A stretch of 64,000 bases of DNA from an uncultured Dialister sp. GTDB taxonomy: Bacteria; Bacillota; Negativicutes; Veillonellales; Dialisteraceae. The stretch covers positions 41,857 to 105,856 of the forward strand of contig CABQAR010000005.1 of the NCBI GenBank assembly GCA_902462205.1, read 5' to 3'. The position numbers and the translations under genes are program-made. This document shows positions 8,277 through 18,140 of this stretch, one piece after another. Below the pieces are notes generated by a model that was not told where the DNA came from, searched no databases, and saw only the letters and a list, made by a program, of their open reading frames with translations. Every line of letters begins with the position of its first letter. Position 1 is the stretch's first letter.

Positions 8277-10553
8277 ATGGAACGAAGGGTGACAGAAAGG
8301 ATCAGCGTGACCGGCAGGGTACAGGGGGTCGGATTCCGTCCTTCTGTCTGCCGTCTGGCAAGGGAAAAAGGTCTTGCCGGTACCGTGCAGAATCTGGGCG
8401 GCGAAGTGGAAATATTCGTAACGGGCAGAAAAGATACGATTGATTCTTTTGTGGATGGCTTGCGGAGCATAGAAAGACCGGCCATGATAGAAACGTTGGA
8501 AAGAGCAGAAATGCCATACAGGGGTTTTTCTGCTTTTCTTTCCATTCCCAGCAGGGAAAGAGAAAATCATTTCCTCGTGCCGGCGGACATGGCAGTCTGC
8601 CATCAATGCATGAAGGAAATGAAAAGCAGTGCGGACAGGCGTCATCATTATCCTTATATTTCCTGTACAGCCTGCGGACCCAGATATACAGTGATAAAAA
8701 AGCTTCCCTATGACAGGGAAAACACATCCTTTGATGTATATCCGTTTTGTGAAGACTGTAAAAGCGAATACACAGAGCCGGCCGACCGGCGATGCCACGG
8801 AGAGACCATATCCTGCCATGCCTGCGGACCGCAGCTTTTGGGGAAGCTGAAGGGAAATCCTTACGAAGGGCCGTGGCGGACGGATGAACTGCTGCAATCG
8901 GCCAAAGATCTATTGTCTGATGGAAAAATCATCATGGTGAAAGCCGTGGGCGGATATAATCTCGTCTGCCGGGGAGACCGTGATGAGGCGGTCAAAAGTC
9001 TGAGGCTTCTTAAGCATCGGCCGGACAAGCCGTTTGCCGTGCTTTTCGGAGCGATGGAAGATATAGAGGCGCTCTGCCATGTCAACGATGAAGAACGTGC
9101 CCTGCTGGCTTCGCCGCAGCGGCCGATCGTAGTACTGGAAACGAAAAAGGAAAGCAGGGAAAAAATCAGCCATGGCGTTACCGAGCTTGATGAAAGCCTT
9201 GGCGTATTTCTTCCGCCCTTTGGCCTGTATGCCCTGCTTGCGGAAGCAGGAACGCCCTTGGTGGTGACAAGCTGCAATTATTCCGGCGAGCCCATCATTT
9301 ACCACGATGGGGAGGCGCAGCGCTTTTATCAGGCAAATGACTCGGTGGCCGGTATCTTTTATTACGAACGGGAAATCATCCGGCCTGTGGATGATTCTGT
9401 CGCGCGGATAGTTGGAGGGAAGGTGCAGATGCTGCGCCGCACCCGCGGATATATGCCGGAACCGATTGCCGTGGAAGGAAAGGGCGAGAGCGTTCTAGCG
9501 GTCGGCGGTGAAATGGAGCCGTCATTTGCCATTACGACAGGGAATCTCATCTATCCCGGACAGGTGCCGGCGGAGCTTTCCATTGAAAAATCCATGGAGT
9601 TCTTCCATCATACCGCCGATGACTGGGAAGAGCTTTTCCGGATTAGTCCTGATAGGCTCATCTGTGACAGACATCCCGGCTATTATTCGTCGGAGTCTGC
9701 CAGACGGCTGGCGGAAAAGCTCGATATTCCCATCATGGAAGTGCAGCACCACCATGCCCATGCTCTTTCCGTCATGGGAGAGCATCATCTGAAGGGAACA
9801 GCGCTCGCCGTTATTTTTGACGGCACCGGTTTTGGAGAGGACGGAAGCATCTGGGGAGGAGAATTCCTTCTCTGCAGGGATACCCGTTTTAAAAGGATCG
9901 GCTATCTCAAACCGATCACCGTGATCGGCGGAGACAAATCCATGAAACAGGCGTGGAAAAGCCTTCTGTGCCATCTGCTGGCGGCAGGCATTTCCTGTCA
10001 GGATATGCGGATGCCCGTCATCAAGGCATCCATTGCAGGCCATGTGAACACGGTTCGAAGCTCAAGCATGGGACGGCTTTTTGATGCTGTGTGCGCATTC
10101 CTGGGGATAGCGGATTATGATTCCTATCAGGGGCGGTGCGCGATGCTTCTGGAAAACGAAGCGGAAAAAGCACGCCGTTCAGGCAAACCCGGATTGCCTC
10201 TTTTCTTTGGAGAAGAGGAGCTCGATACAGGGCAGGGAACGGTGACCGTGTTTGATCCGGCGATTTTATGGCTCGGGCTCAAGAACAGAAAAGATAAAGA
10301 CAATTCCGTGGCAGCTCTTGGATTCCATGACGCGGTCATCCGCATGGTGGCGCGTATGGCGGAAAAAGCAGGGACAGACCAGATCGTCCTTTCCGGCGGC
10401 TGTTTCGCCAACCGCATCCTTCTGGAAGGATGCATTTCGGAATTACAGGGAAAGGGATTTGCGGTATACTGGAATGAACAGCTTCCGCCGGGAGATGGCG
10501 GACTGGCTTTCGGGCAGGCCTGGTACGGGATGCATGCGGAGGCTCGGAAATAA
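8277..10553 (+). CDS. hypF: Carbamoyltransferase HypF
   Basis: The 758-residue protein shows the full HypF domain order: N-terminal acylphosphatase (GRVQGVGFRP near residues 15-24), two zinc fingers (CHQC, CTAC, CEDC and CHAC pairs around residues 105-185), a YrdC-like domain, and a C-terminal Kae1-like domain with the metal motif QHHHAHA near residue 490. It turns carbamoyl phosphate and ATP into the thiocarbamate on HypE from which the cyanide ligands of the NiFe centre are made. AAAGGAG precedes ATG 8277. The order hypA-B-F-C-D-E places all six factors downstream of the structural genes. Confidence 0.95.
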   Translation: MERRVTERISVTGRVQGVGFRPSVCRLAREKGLAGTVQNLGGEVEIFVTGRKDTIDSFVDGLRSIERPAMIETLERAEMPYRGFSAFLSIPSRERENHFLVPADMAVCHQCMKEMKSSADRRHHYPYISCTACGPRYTVIKKLPYDRENTSFDVYPFCEDCKSEYTEPADRRCHGETISCHACGPQLLGKLKGNPYEGPWRTDELLQSAKDLLSDGKIIMVKAVGGYNLVCRGDRDEAVKSLRLLKHRPDKPFAVLFGAMEDIEALCHVNDEERALLASPQRPIVVLETKKESREKISHGVTELDESLGVFLPPFGLYALLAEAGTPLVVTSCNYSGEPIIYHDGEAQRFYQANDSVAGIFYYEREIIRPVDDSVARIVGGKVQMLRRTRGYMPEPIAVEGKGESVLAVGGEMEPSFAITTGNLIYPGQVPAELSIEKSMEFFHHTADDWEELFRISPDRLICDRHPGYYSSESARRLAEKLDIPIMEVQHHHAHALSVMGEHHLKGTALAVIFDGTGFGEDGSIWGGEFLLCRDTRFKRIGYLKPITVIGGDKSMKQAWKSLLCHLLAAGISCQDMRMPVIKASIAGHVNTVRSSSMGRLFDAVCAFLGIADYDSYQGRCAMLLENEAEKARRSGKPGLPLFFGEEELDTGQGTVTVFDPAILWLGLKNRKDKDNSVAALGFHDAVIRMVARMAEKAGTDQIVLSGGCFANRILLEGCISELQGKGFAVYWNEQLPPGDGGLAFGQAWYGMHAEARK

Positions 10554-10582
10554 TACATCATGTTGGAACAGAGGGGAAAATT

Positions 10583-10810
10583 ATGTGCGTGGCATATCCG
10601 GGACGTGTGGAACAAATAGAAGGGACACATGGCATTGTCAATTTTTCAGGAACGAAGGTCAGGGTCAATCTGTCCATGGTTCCCGTGACGGAAGGGGATT
10701 ATGTCCTTGTCCATGCAGGAATGGCGATTCAGAAGGTGGAGAAGAAGGAAGCACTGGACTGGATCGGCCTGTTTAAGGAAATAGAGGAACTGCAACGTGG
10801 AAAAGAATGA
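10583..10810 (+). CDS. hypC: Hydrogenase assembly chaperone HypC
   Basis: The 75-residue protein begins MCVAYPGRV; Cys2 is the residue with which HypC carries the Fe(CN)2CO unit and binds the large-subunit precursor. Length and the VHAGMAIQKV segment fit the HypC/HybG/HupF family. GAGGGGAAA lies upstream of the ATG, and the 3' end overlaps hypD by 14 bases. Confidence 0.95.
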   Translation: MCVAYPGRVEQIEGTHGIVNFSGTKVRVNLSMVPVTEGDYVLVHAGMAIQKVEKKEALDWIGLFKEIEELQRGKE

Positions 10811-11837
10811 CATCATCCGCTGGCTCCGTACCTATGACGGAAAGCCTGTCAGGATCATGGAAGTCTGCGGCACCCATACCGCCTGTCTGTATAAAACGGG
10901 ACTGCGGCAGATATTATCGCCCAAAATCAGACTTCTCTCCGGACCGGGATGTCCGGTCTGCGTGACACCTACCTCTTATATCGATAAACTGGTGGAATAT
11001 GCATTTAAGGAAGGTCATAAGGTGCTGTCCTTCGGAGACATGCTTTCTGTGCCGGGAACGGAGATGTCACTGGCAGAAGCAAGAGATAACGGAGCGTCTG
11101 TCGATTTCTTCTACGGGCCGGAAGAAGCGTTGCAGAAAGCCAAAGAAGAACCGGAAATGCAGTTCGTCCTTGCTGCAGTGGGATTTGAAACGACGGCTCC
11201 TGTTTGGGCGACCGTGGTAAAAGAAGCAGACCGTCTTGGACTTGCCAATATAAAATTTCTGACAGCGCTTAAAACGATGCCTGAAACGCTCGGCAGACTT
11301 TGTGAAAACGGAAACATTGACGGATTCCTCTGTCCCGGCCATGTGGCAGTCATTACCGGAGCGGACAGTTATGAGGCGCTGGCGCAGACTTACCATAAGC
11401 CCATGGTCATCGGCGGATTTACGTCCGATCTGCTGCTCCGTGCCGTGGCGCAGCTCGTGGTCGCCGCAAATAAAGGGCAGGGCGGATTCTGGAATGATTA
11501 TGAAAGCGTCGTGACGGCGGAAGGAAATACGGAAGCATGGGGAAGGGTACTGGACATATTTCAGAAAGGAGATGCCGCGTGGCGGGGGCTTGGCGTCGTT
11601 CCTGCTTCAGGGCTGTACCTGAAAGGGAAATATGCCGCCTATGATGCAGGAAGCAAAGGCCTGCTTGCCGACCACATCCCTGCCAACTGCCAGTGCGGTA
11701 AAATCCTTTTGGGAGAAAAAATGCCGCGCGAGTGCTCCCATTTCGGAAGGACCTGCACACCGGAGCATCCCGTGGGCGCCTGCATGGTATCCGGAGAGGG
11801 AGCATGCTCCATTACACTTCGTGAAGAAGGATTATAA
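10797..11837 (+). CDS. hypD: Hydrogenase maturation factor HypD
   Basis: The 346-residue iron-sulfur protein has the expected motifs: VCGTHT near residue 25, GPGCPVCVTP near residue 55, and the C-terminal cysteine cluster NCQCGKILLG...CSHFGRTCTPEHPVGAC that binds the [4Fe-4S]. With HypC it forms the scaffold on which the Fe(CN)2CO unit is built. The start is GTG 10797, inside the end of hypC, which suggests coupled translation. Confidence 0.94.
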   Translation: MEKNDIIRWLRTYDGKPVRIMEVCGTHTACLYKTGLRQILSPKIRLLSGPGCPVCVTPTSYIDKLVEYAFKEGHKVLSFGDMLSVPGTEMSLAEARDNGASVDFFYGPEEALQKAKEEPEMQFVLAAVGFETTAPVWATVVKEADRLGLANIKFLTALKTMPETLGRLCENGNIDGFLCPGHVAVITGADSYEALAQTYHKPMVIGGFTSDLLLRAVAQLVVAANKGQGGFWNDYESVVTAEGNTEAWGRVLDIFQKGDAAWRGLGVVPASGLYLKGKYAAYDAGSKGLLADHIPANCQCGKILLGEKMPRECSHFGRTCTPEHPVGACMVSGEGACSITLREEGL

Positions 11838-11848
11838 AAGGATACGCT

Positions 11849-12832
11849 ATGAAAATTACATTGAAGCATGGAAGCGGCGGAGAAGAAAGCAACCAGCTCA
11901 TCCGTGAAGTATTTACCGGAGTATTCGATAATGAAATATTAAACCGTATGGAGGATGGAGCCGTTCTTCCGATCATCAGGGGGAACCCCGTGTTCACCTC
12001 CGATTCCTTCGTAGTGGAACCGCTGTTTTTTCCCGGCGGAGATATAGGGAAGCTTTCCGTCTGCGGCACGGTGAACGATCTGGCGTCCATGGGGGCGAAG
12101 CCTTTATACCTCACAGCTTCTTTCATTCTGGAAACAGGATTGGATACAGAGGTGCTTGCGAAAGTCGTGCGGTCTATGAAGAAAACGGCAGATGAAGCAG
12201 GCGTCCTGATCGTGGCAGGAGATACGAAGGTGATAGAAGGAAAAGGTGGCATGTACATCAACACCGCCGGCATCGGGGAACGGCCGGCTGATTCCTCTGT
12301 TTCATGCAGGAACCTGAAAAATGGCGATGCACTGCTCATGACCGGCACATTGGGAGATCATCATGCGACTATCCTGACGAAACGGCTCGGTATAGAAAGC
12401 ACTCTTGCCAGTGACTGCGCCCCCCTGAACCATCTGGTGGAGGAATTGCTCGCGCAGCAGCTGCATATCCACGCCATCCGTGATATTACGAGGGGCGGAC
12501 TTGCGTCCGTGGCGAATGAGCTTGCCGAAGCCTCATCGGTCAGATTGGAGCTGTCAGAAGAAAATCTGCCCGTCTCGGAAGCCGTCAGAGGCTTTACCGG
12601 TATTCTGGGTCTGGATCCGCTCATGATGGGGAATGAAGGGAAAATGCTTATCGCCATTCCGGAAGCAGAGTCGGAACGTGCCTTGGAAATTCTGAGAGGG
12701 AATACATACGGCAGAGCGGCGGTACGGATAGGAACGGTCAGGGAAGGATCCGGCGTTTACCTGGAAACCTCACTTGGCGGCTTCCGGCACATACTTCCCC
12801 TTCGGGGAGAAGGCCTGCCGAGAATCTGCTGA
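11849..12832 (+). CDS. hypE: Carbamoyl dehydratase HypE
   Basis: The 327-residue protein belongs to the PurM/ThiL/HypE family. It starts with LKHGSGGEES, has the SDSFVVEPLFFPGGDIGKL-like substrate loop (SDSFVVEPLFFPGG), and ends in PRIC, the C-terminal cysteine that receives the carbamoyl group from HypF and is dehydrated to thiocyanate. It is the last gene of the ech-hyp operon; a strong terminator follows within a few bases. Confidence 0.96.
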   Translation: MKITLKHGSGGEESNQLIREVFTGVFDNEILNRMEDGAVLPIIRGNPVFTSDSFVVEPLFFPGGDIGKLSVCGTVNDLASMGAKPLYLTASFILETGLDTEVLAKVVRSMKKTADEAGVLIVAGDTKVIEGKGGMYINTAGIGERPADSSVSCRNLKNGDALLMTGTLGDHHATILTKRLGIESTLASDCAPLNHLVEELLAQQLHIHAIRDITRGGLASVANELAEASSVRLELSEENLPVSEAVRGFTGILGLDPLMMGNEGKMLIAIPEAESERALEILRGNTYGRAAVRIGTVREGSGVYLETSLGGFRHILPLRGEGLPRIC

Positions 12833-12833
12833 A

Positions 12834-12890
12834 TAAAAAAGATACGCAACAGAACCAGGCGCATCCTGTTTCTGTTGAGTATCTTTTTTT
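12834..12890 (+). terminator. Intrinsic terminator of the ech-hyp operon
   Basis: AAAAAAGATAC (12835-12845) pairs with GTATCTTTTTT (12879-12889), and the inner CAACAGAA pairs with TTCTGTTG. The long stem ends in a T run directly after hypE. Confidence 0.88.
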
Positions 12891-13007
12891 GTCTTTTACA
12901 AAATATTTCTGCCAAGGCAGGAAAAAATATCCGATGAAGATGACAATTTTTTTCTTTGGTGCTGCTATGCGCATGAATCATACTTTCATCGCTATTATTG
13001 TATTTTA

Positions 13008-13036
13008 TTTACATATATCGAAAAATACTGTAAAAT
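13008..13036 (+). promoter_or_regulatory. Probable sigma-70 promoter of the suf operon
   Basis: TTTACA (13008-13013), a 17-base spacer and TAAAAT (13031-13036) lie in the AT-rich gap between hypE and sufC, leaving a leader of about 55 bases. I saw no clear IscR- or SufR-type palindrome. Confidence 0.55.
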
Positions 13037-13099
13037 GAAAAAAGATTTTAATTGTATGCGTAAAAGCATGCATTTGTTTACAATATATGAGGTGTCTAT

Positions 13100-13843
13100 A
13101 TGAGTGAATTACTTCGCGTGGAAAATCTTCACGTGGCAGTAGGCGATAAAGAACTCCTTCACGGCGTAAACCTCACCGTGAATACGGGAGAAGTCCATGT
13201 CATTATGGGAGTCAACGGGGCAGGCAAGTCGACGCTGCTTCATTCCATCATGGGAAATCCTGCCTACAAGATTACAGAGGGGCATATATTTTTCGAGGGG
13301 GAGGAAATCACGGAACTTTCTGTCGATAAGCGTGCCAAGCTTGGTATTTTCCTTTCTTTCCAGAATCCGATCTCCGTGGCGGGAATCACGATGGAGAATT
13401 TCATCCGCACATCAAAGACGACGATATCCGGCAAGCAGCAGCGCCTGTTTCCGTTCAAGCGTCTTTTGAAGTCCAGCATGGAAGGATTGATGATGGACCC
13501 GTCTTATGCGGACCGTTATCTGAATGACGGATTCTCCGGCGGGGAAAGGAAAAAAAGCGAAGTGCTCCAGATGCGTATTCTGGAACCGAAGCTGGCGATG
13601 ATGGACGAAACGGATTCCGGCCTTGATGTGGATGCGGTCCGTGTCGTTTCCAAAAATATTTCCGAATACCACAATGAAAATAATTCACTGCTTCTTATTA
13701 CCCATCTGAACCAGATACTGAAATTCATCCGGCCTGAATTCGTCCATGTCCTGATTGACGGGCGCATCGTGAAGGAAGGCGGCCCTGAGCTGGTGGATGA
13801 GATTGAAGAAAACGGCTTCGATGCATACCGCGGCGAGGTGTGA
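13100..13843 (+). CDS. sufC: Fe-S cluster assembly ATPase SufC
   Basis: The 247-residue ABC ATPase has Walker A GVNGAGKST (near 37-45), the SufC signature FSGGERKKSE (near 148), and Walker B LAMMDETDSGLD. SufC binds SufB and SufD and drives shape changes of the SufBCD scaffold. It is the first gene of sufCBDSU, the common order in Firmicutes. GAGGTG lies upstream of ATG 13100. Confidence 0.96.
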   Translation: MSELLRVENLHVAVGDKELLHGVNLTVNTGEVHVIMGVNGAGKSTLLHSIMGNPAYKITEGHIFFEGEEITELSVDKRAKLGIFLSFQNPISVAGITMENFIRTSKTTISGKQQRLFPFKRLLKSSMEGLMMDPSYADRYLNDGFSGGERKKSEVLQMRILEPKLAMMDETDSGLDVDAVRVVSKNISEYHNENNSLLLITHLNQILKFIRPEFVHVLIDGRIVKEGGPELVDEIEENGFDAYRGEV

Positions 13844-13846
13844 CCT

Positions 13847-15259
13847 ATGGCGGAGGAAAAGAAAAAAAGCCAGGTAGAGGACATCAATCGGAGCGTTTAC
13901 GATATCAAGGACGAGGTCGAGTTTTCTTATAAGGCAGACCAGGGGCTTACGGAAGAAATCATCCGCAAAATCTCCACGGAAAAGGAAGAACCGGAATGGA
14001 TGCTCGAAAAGAGGCTGCAGGCCCTGAAAATTTATGAATCTCTTGATGTGCCGCCGTGGGCGCCGGATATTTCTGAATTGGATATGGATCATATCGATAC
14101 ATATATCCGTCCGAAAACAGACATGAAGGCACGCTGGGAGGATCTTCCCCAGAATATCCGTGACACTTTCGACCGTCTCGGCATCCCTGAGGCGGAGAAG
14201 AAGTCTCTGGCCGGCGTAGGGGCCCAGTATGATTCCGAGGTGGTTTACCACAATATCCAAAAGGAACTGGAAGAGCAGGGCGTCATCTATGTTGATTTTG
14301 AAACGGCGGTCAAGAAATATGAGGATCTGATCAGACCCTATTTCGGGAAACTGATTACGCCGAATTATCATAAGTTTGCCGCTCTCCATTATGCCGTATG
14401 GTCCGGCGGTTCTTTCGTCTATGTGCCGAAGGGCGTCCATGTAAGGATGCCGCTCCAGAGCTATTTCCGCCTGAATGCGCCTGGCGCAGGGCAGTTTGAG
14501 CATACATTGATCGTCATTGAAGAGGGGGCATCCTGTCATTTCATCGAGGGCTGTTCCGCTCCCCGTTACAATGTGGCAAACCTTCATGCCGGCGCGGTGG
14601 AGCTCTTTGTGAAGAAAGACGCGAGCCTTCGCTATTCGACGATTGAAAACTGGTCGAAGAACATGTATAACCTGAACACGAAGAAATCCATCGTGGAGGA
14701 AGACGGATCCATGGTCTGGGTCAGCGGTTCCTTCGGCTCTCATACGTCCTGCCTGTATCCGGATACGATACTTAAGGGAGACAGATCCACCTGCGAATTT
14801 ACGGGAATCACGTTTGCAGGGAAAGGACAGTTCCTGGATACCGGTTCCAAGGTGGAAGCCCTGGGGAAGGATACGCATATTACCATTAATTCCAAGTCCA
14901 TTTCCAAAGCGGGAGGCACGGCCGTTTATCGCGGCGTCGTCTACATCGGGCCGAATGCATCGGGCACAAGGGGCGCAATCAGCTGTGAATCGCTCATGCT
15001 GGATAATGAGTCTCGTTCGGATACCGTTCCGGCCATCACGATTGAAAATGATGACATCGATCTGGGTCATGAAGCGAAAATCGGGCGTATTTCCGATGAG
15101 GATATTTATTACCTGATGAGCCGCGGCATGACGGAAGAGGATGCCAAGGCGATGCTTGTCCGCGGTTTCGCGGAGCCGATTTCCAAAGCGTTGCCGCTGG
15201 AATATGCGGTGGAAATGAACCGTCTGATCGATCTTGAATTTGAAGGAGCCATTGGCTGA
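13847..15259 (+). CDS. sufB: Fe-S cluster scaffold protein SufB
   Basis: The 470-residue protein matches SufB along its length: HYAVWSGGSFVYVPKGV in the middle, HFIEGCSAP, and the C-terminal SCESLMLDNESRSDTVP and DIDLGHEAKIGRISDEDIYYLMSRG blocks (given in short parts) that are typical of the beta-helix core. It is the scaffold on which SufS-derived sulfur and iron form clusters, which this organism needs in number for its hydrogenase. It begins three bases after sufC. Confidence 0.96.
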   Translation: MAEEKKKSQVEDINRSVYDIKDEVEFSYKADQGLTEEIIRKISTEKEEPEWMLEKRLQALKIYESLDVPPWAPDISELDMDHIDTYIRPKTDMKARWEDLPQNIRDTFDRLGIPEAEKKSLAGVGAQYDSEVVYHNIQKELEEQGVIYVDFETAVKKYEDLIRPYFGKLITPNYHKFAALHYAVWSGGSFVYVPKGVHVRMPLQSYFRLNAPGAGQFEHTLIVIEEGASCHFIEGCSAPRYNVANLHAGAVELFVKKDASLRYSTIENWSKNMYNLNTKKSIVEEDGSMVWVSGSFGSHTSCLYPDTILKGDRSTCEFTGITFAGKGQFLDTGSKVEALGKDTHITINSKSISKAGGTAVYRGVVYIGPNASGTRGAISCESLMLDNESRSDTVPAITIENDDIDLGHEAKIGRISDEDIYYLMSRGMTEEDAKAMLVRGFAEPISKALPLEYAVEMNRLIDLEFEGAIG

Positions 15260-15269
15260 GGAGGCAGTG

Positions 15270-16313
15270 ATGGAAGAAATCAGAGTAAACCGGCTGCCCA
15301 TGCTTACCTATCGGTATCTCCATGTCAATGACAGCCCATATATATTTAAAGAGCCTGCGCAGGTTGCAGAGCCGGTCTTTTCCGACAGGAAATATGTCAG
15401 GAAAGGCGGACAGCTGCCGGCCGGCTTCAAAGGCGCTTCGGAAGAGACGCTTCTGGCTTCTGCCCGTGGGAAAAGCTATACGATAACGATTCCGGAAAAT
15501 GCGGAAGCGGAATTGACGATTTCCGTAATGTCCGATGAATCGCATCCCGATTTTGCGGGGCAGTTTGTTTTTGTTCTAGAAAAAGGTTCCCGATTGCGCC
15601 TGCTCTGGCGTTATCAGGGGAGCGGCAGTGGAGCCGTATATTCGACCGCAGCTTTTTACCATCTGAAGGAAGCGGCGCAGCTTTCCGTATCCCATCTGGA
15701 GACGGGCCTTGCAGGTGCCTCTCTTTATGAACAGAGGAACGTGCTGGCAGAAAAAGAAGCTCAAGCGGATTTTGTTTCCGCCGAGCTGGGGGGAGAGAAG
15801 GTCATTGTCCACAGCTATGGCAGGCTGGACGGCGAAGGCTCCGGAATGAACGAATCCGCCTTATATGCCGCAGGCGGAAGCCAGTCACTGGATCTGTTCT
15901 ACCATATCGATCATGTCGGCAAAAAGACGGCGGCGAATATCGATGTGAAGGGCGCTCTTTCCGGGCATGCGAAGAAAGTTTTCCGCGGTACCCTTGATTT
16001 TAAGCGGGGCTGCAGCGGCTCTGCCGGAGATGAAGGCGATTATGCGATACAGCTTTCGCCGACGACAAAAAATATTTCCCTGCCGCTTCTGCTGTGCACG
16101 GAAGATGATGTATCAGGCAATCATGCGTCCAGTGCGGGGCAATTAGACGGGAACACGATATATTTCCTTATGGCCAGAGGATTTTCTCTGGAGGAAGCTC
16201 GGCGGATTGTCGTAGAGGCACTGATCCGTCCATTGATCGACCGGATGGATGAAAGTATCCGGGAAGAAGTCCTTACAGCTGTCAGAGAGAAGCTGGATGC
16301 AAAGGAGAAATAA
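15270..16313 (+). CDS. sufD: Fe-S cluster assembly protein SufD
   Basis: The 347-residue SufB paralogue carries the C-terminal SufBD core: FRGTLDFKRGCSGSAGDEGDYA followed by LPLLLCTEDDVSGNHASSAG and a final helical tail (given here in short parts for identification). The N-terminal half is diverged, as is usual for SufD. ATG 15270 is chosen for the strong GAGGAGG six bases upstream; an upstream in-frame TTG lies inside the end of sufB. It partners SufB and SufC. Confidence 0.92.
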   Translation: MEEIRVNRLPMLTYRYLHVNDSPYIFKEPAQVAEPVFSDRKYVRKGGQLPAGFKGASEETLLASARGKSYTITIPENAEAELTISVMSDESHPDFAGQFVFVLEKGSRLRLLWRYQGSGSGAVYSTAAFYHLKEAAQLSVSHLETGLAGASLYEQRNVLAEKEAQADFVSAELGGEKVIVHSYGRLDGEGSGMNESALYAAGGSQSLDLFYHIDHVGKKTAANIDVKGALSGHAKKVFRGTLDFKRGCSGSAGDEGDYAIQLSPTTKNISLPLLLCTEDDVSGNHASSAGQLDGNTIYFLMARGFSLEEARRIVVEALIRPLIDRMDESIREEVLTAVREKLDAKEK

Positions 16314-17545
16314 TGAACAGTGATTTAATCAGAAACGATTTTCCGATTCTGGAAACCAAAGTGAATGGACACAGGATCGTTTATTTTGATAATGCGGCCA
16401 CCACGCAGAGGCCGCTTCCGGTGCTTCATGCTGTCACGGATTATCTGATCCACGACAATGGAAATCCTCACCGCGGAGCCCATATTTTTGCAATATCCGC
16501 CTCTGAAGCCTATGATACGTCCAAGACCGTGGTCAGGGATTTCATCGGAGCTAAAAGTGAAAGAGAAATCATTTATACGAGGAATACCTCGGAAAGTCTG
16601 AATCTGGTGGCCCGTTCCTATGGGGAAACCCATCTGGAAAAGGGAGACCGCATCCTCATTACGATTGCGGAACACCATTCAAACCTTGTCACATGGCAGC
16701 GCGTGGCACAAAAGACAGGCGCCGTCCTTGATTACATCTATGTGGACAAGGAAACAGGCCATTTTATGGAAGAAGACCTGAAGAAAATCGATGACCCACG
16801 GGTGAAGATTTTTGCCTTTGCCCAGGTGAGCAACGTCCTCGGTATCGAATTTGATCCGAAGCCGCTGATCGAACGGGCGCATAAGCATGGCGCGGTCGTC
16901 GTTCTTGATGGCGCACAGAGCACGCCCCATAAAAAGGTGGACGTGCAGGAACTGGACTGTGATTTCTTTGCCTTTTCCGGCCATAAAATGTGCTCTGTCG
17001 GCGGGATCGGCGTGCTGTACGGCAAGGAAAAGCTGCTGGAAGAAATGGAACCGTTCCTGATGGGCGGCGATATGATAGAAGACGTGTATGAGCAGGAAAC
17101 CACCTATGCGGAGCTGCCGGCCAAATTCGAAGCAGGCACCCAGTATGTGGAAGGCGCTGTCGGTCTGGTGGCAGCCATCAAATACCTGCAGGCCGTCGGC
17201 TATGATGAAATACGCAAACAGGAAAAGCTCCTCGTCACCCGTGCCATTGAAGGCATGAAAAAGCTGCCGTTCATCCATATCGTCGGTACGGATAAGGCAG
17301 AAGAAAAAGAAGGGCTTGTATCATTTACCGTGGAAGGCGTCCATCCCCACGATGTGGCGCAGATCCTTTCCAATGACGGCATCTGCATCCGCACCGGGCA
17401 CCACTGTGCGGAACCGCTCCATATTTATCTGGGAATCAACGCCACCTGCCGCGCCAGCTTCTATTTCTACAATACCGTGGAAGAAGTGGATTATTTCCTT
17501 GAACGGCTCAGGCATGTACGGAAAGTGATGGGGTATGATGACTGA
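16313..17545 (+). CDS. sufS: Cysteine desulfurase SufS
   Basis: The 410-residue PLP enzyme has the aldimine lysine K225 in FSGHKMCSVGGIG, the HHSN motif near residue 121, and the catalytic cysteine C365 in RTGHHCAEP, which places it in the type II (SufS/CsdA) class. It releases sulfur from cysteine to give alanine and hands it to SufU. Its ATG overlaps the stop codon of sufD by one base. Confidence 0.96.
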   Translation: MNSDLIRNDFPILETKVNGHRIVYFDNAATTQRPLPVLHAVTDYLIHDNGNPHRGAHIFAISASEAYDTSKTVVRDFIGAKSEREIIYTRNTSESLNLVARSYGETHLEKGDRILITIAEHHSNLVTWQRVAQKTGAVLDYIYVDKETGHFMEEDLKKIDDPRVKIFAFAQVSNVLGIEFDPKPLIERAHKHGAVVVLDGAQSTPHKKVDVQELDCDFFAFSGHKMCSVGGIGVLYGKEKLLEEMEPFLMGGDMIEDVYEQETTYAELPAKFEAGTQYVEGAVGLVAAIKYLQAVGYDEIRKQEKLLVTRAIEGMKKLPFIHIVGTDKAEEKEGLVSFTVEGVHPHDVAQILSNDGICIRTGHHCAEPLHIYLGINATCRASFYFYNTVEEVDYFLERLRHVRKVMGYDD

Positions 17546-17991
17546 TGGATTTACAACAGCTTTATACGGACCTGATTCTCGAATATAACAGAGATAAGAC
17601 AAATAAAAGAAAGATAGAAATGCCCACTGTCCATGAGCATGGACATAATCCGAGCTGCGGTGATGATATCGACGTGGAAGCCAGAATCGAAGACGGCATC
17701 GTCACGGACATCGCCTACACGGGTTCGGGATGCGCCATCAGCCAGGCATCGACAGCGATGATGGCGGAGCTTCTGCGTGACCGCACGGTGGAAGAAGCCC
17801 TCCGGCTGTGCAAGCTTTTCCTGTCCATGATCCGCGGCGATGTGACGGATGAGGCGGAGCTTGAAGAACTGGAAGCAGCCATTACGCTGAAGGACATCTC
17901 CAAAATGCCCGTCCGCGTCAAATGTGCCACCCTTGGCTGGCATACACTTGAAATGGCACTGGAAAAGGTTGCATCGCAGCTTGAAAAGTGA
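17545..17991 (+). CDS. sufU: Zinc-dependent sulfurtransferase SufU
   Basis: The 148-residue protein has the conserved zinc ligands C38, D40, C63 and C127 (PSCGDD, GSGCAIS, RVKCATLGW) and the extra segment that separates SufU from IscU. In Gram-positive systems it accepts sulfur from SufS and passes it to SufBCD. Its start overlaps the end of sufS by one base, and a terminator follows. Confidence 0.95.
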   Translation: MDLQQLYTDLILEYNRDKTNKRKIEMPTVHEHGHNPSCGDDIDVEARIEDGIVTDIAYTGSGCAISQASTAMMAELLRDRTVEEALRLCKLFLSMIRGDVTDEAELEELEAAITLKDISKMPVRVKCATLGWHTLEMALEKVASQLEK

Positions 17992-18006
17992 TGATCTTCA
18001 TCTGAT

Positions 18007-18048
18007 AAAAAGGAATCTGTTCTTTTCATCAAAGCAGATTTCTTTTTT
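18007..18048 (+). terminator. Intrinsic terminator of the suf operon
   Basis: AAAAGGAATCTG pairs with CAGATTTCTTTT over 12 positions with one G-U pair, followed by a T run. Confidence 0.75.
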
Positions 18049-18140
18049 GTTGCAAATTAATCTTTTCCAATGATGTATTTCAAGGAGGAAGTCTGATAAA
18101 ATATAAGCGGTAATTTTGAGAGAAGAAAGCGGGGAAAGGG

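Noticed and set aside
13685..15301. 538-codon antisense frame across sufB
   Set aside because: It is a shadow of sufB; its composition (His/Arg/Phe-rich) is typical of an antisense frame and it has no ribosome binding site.
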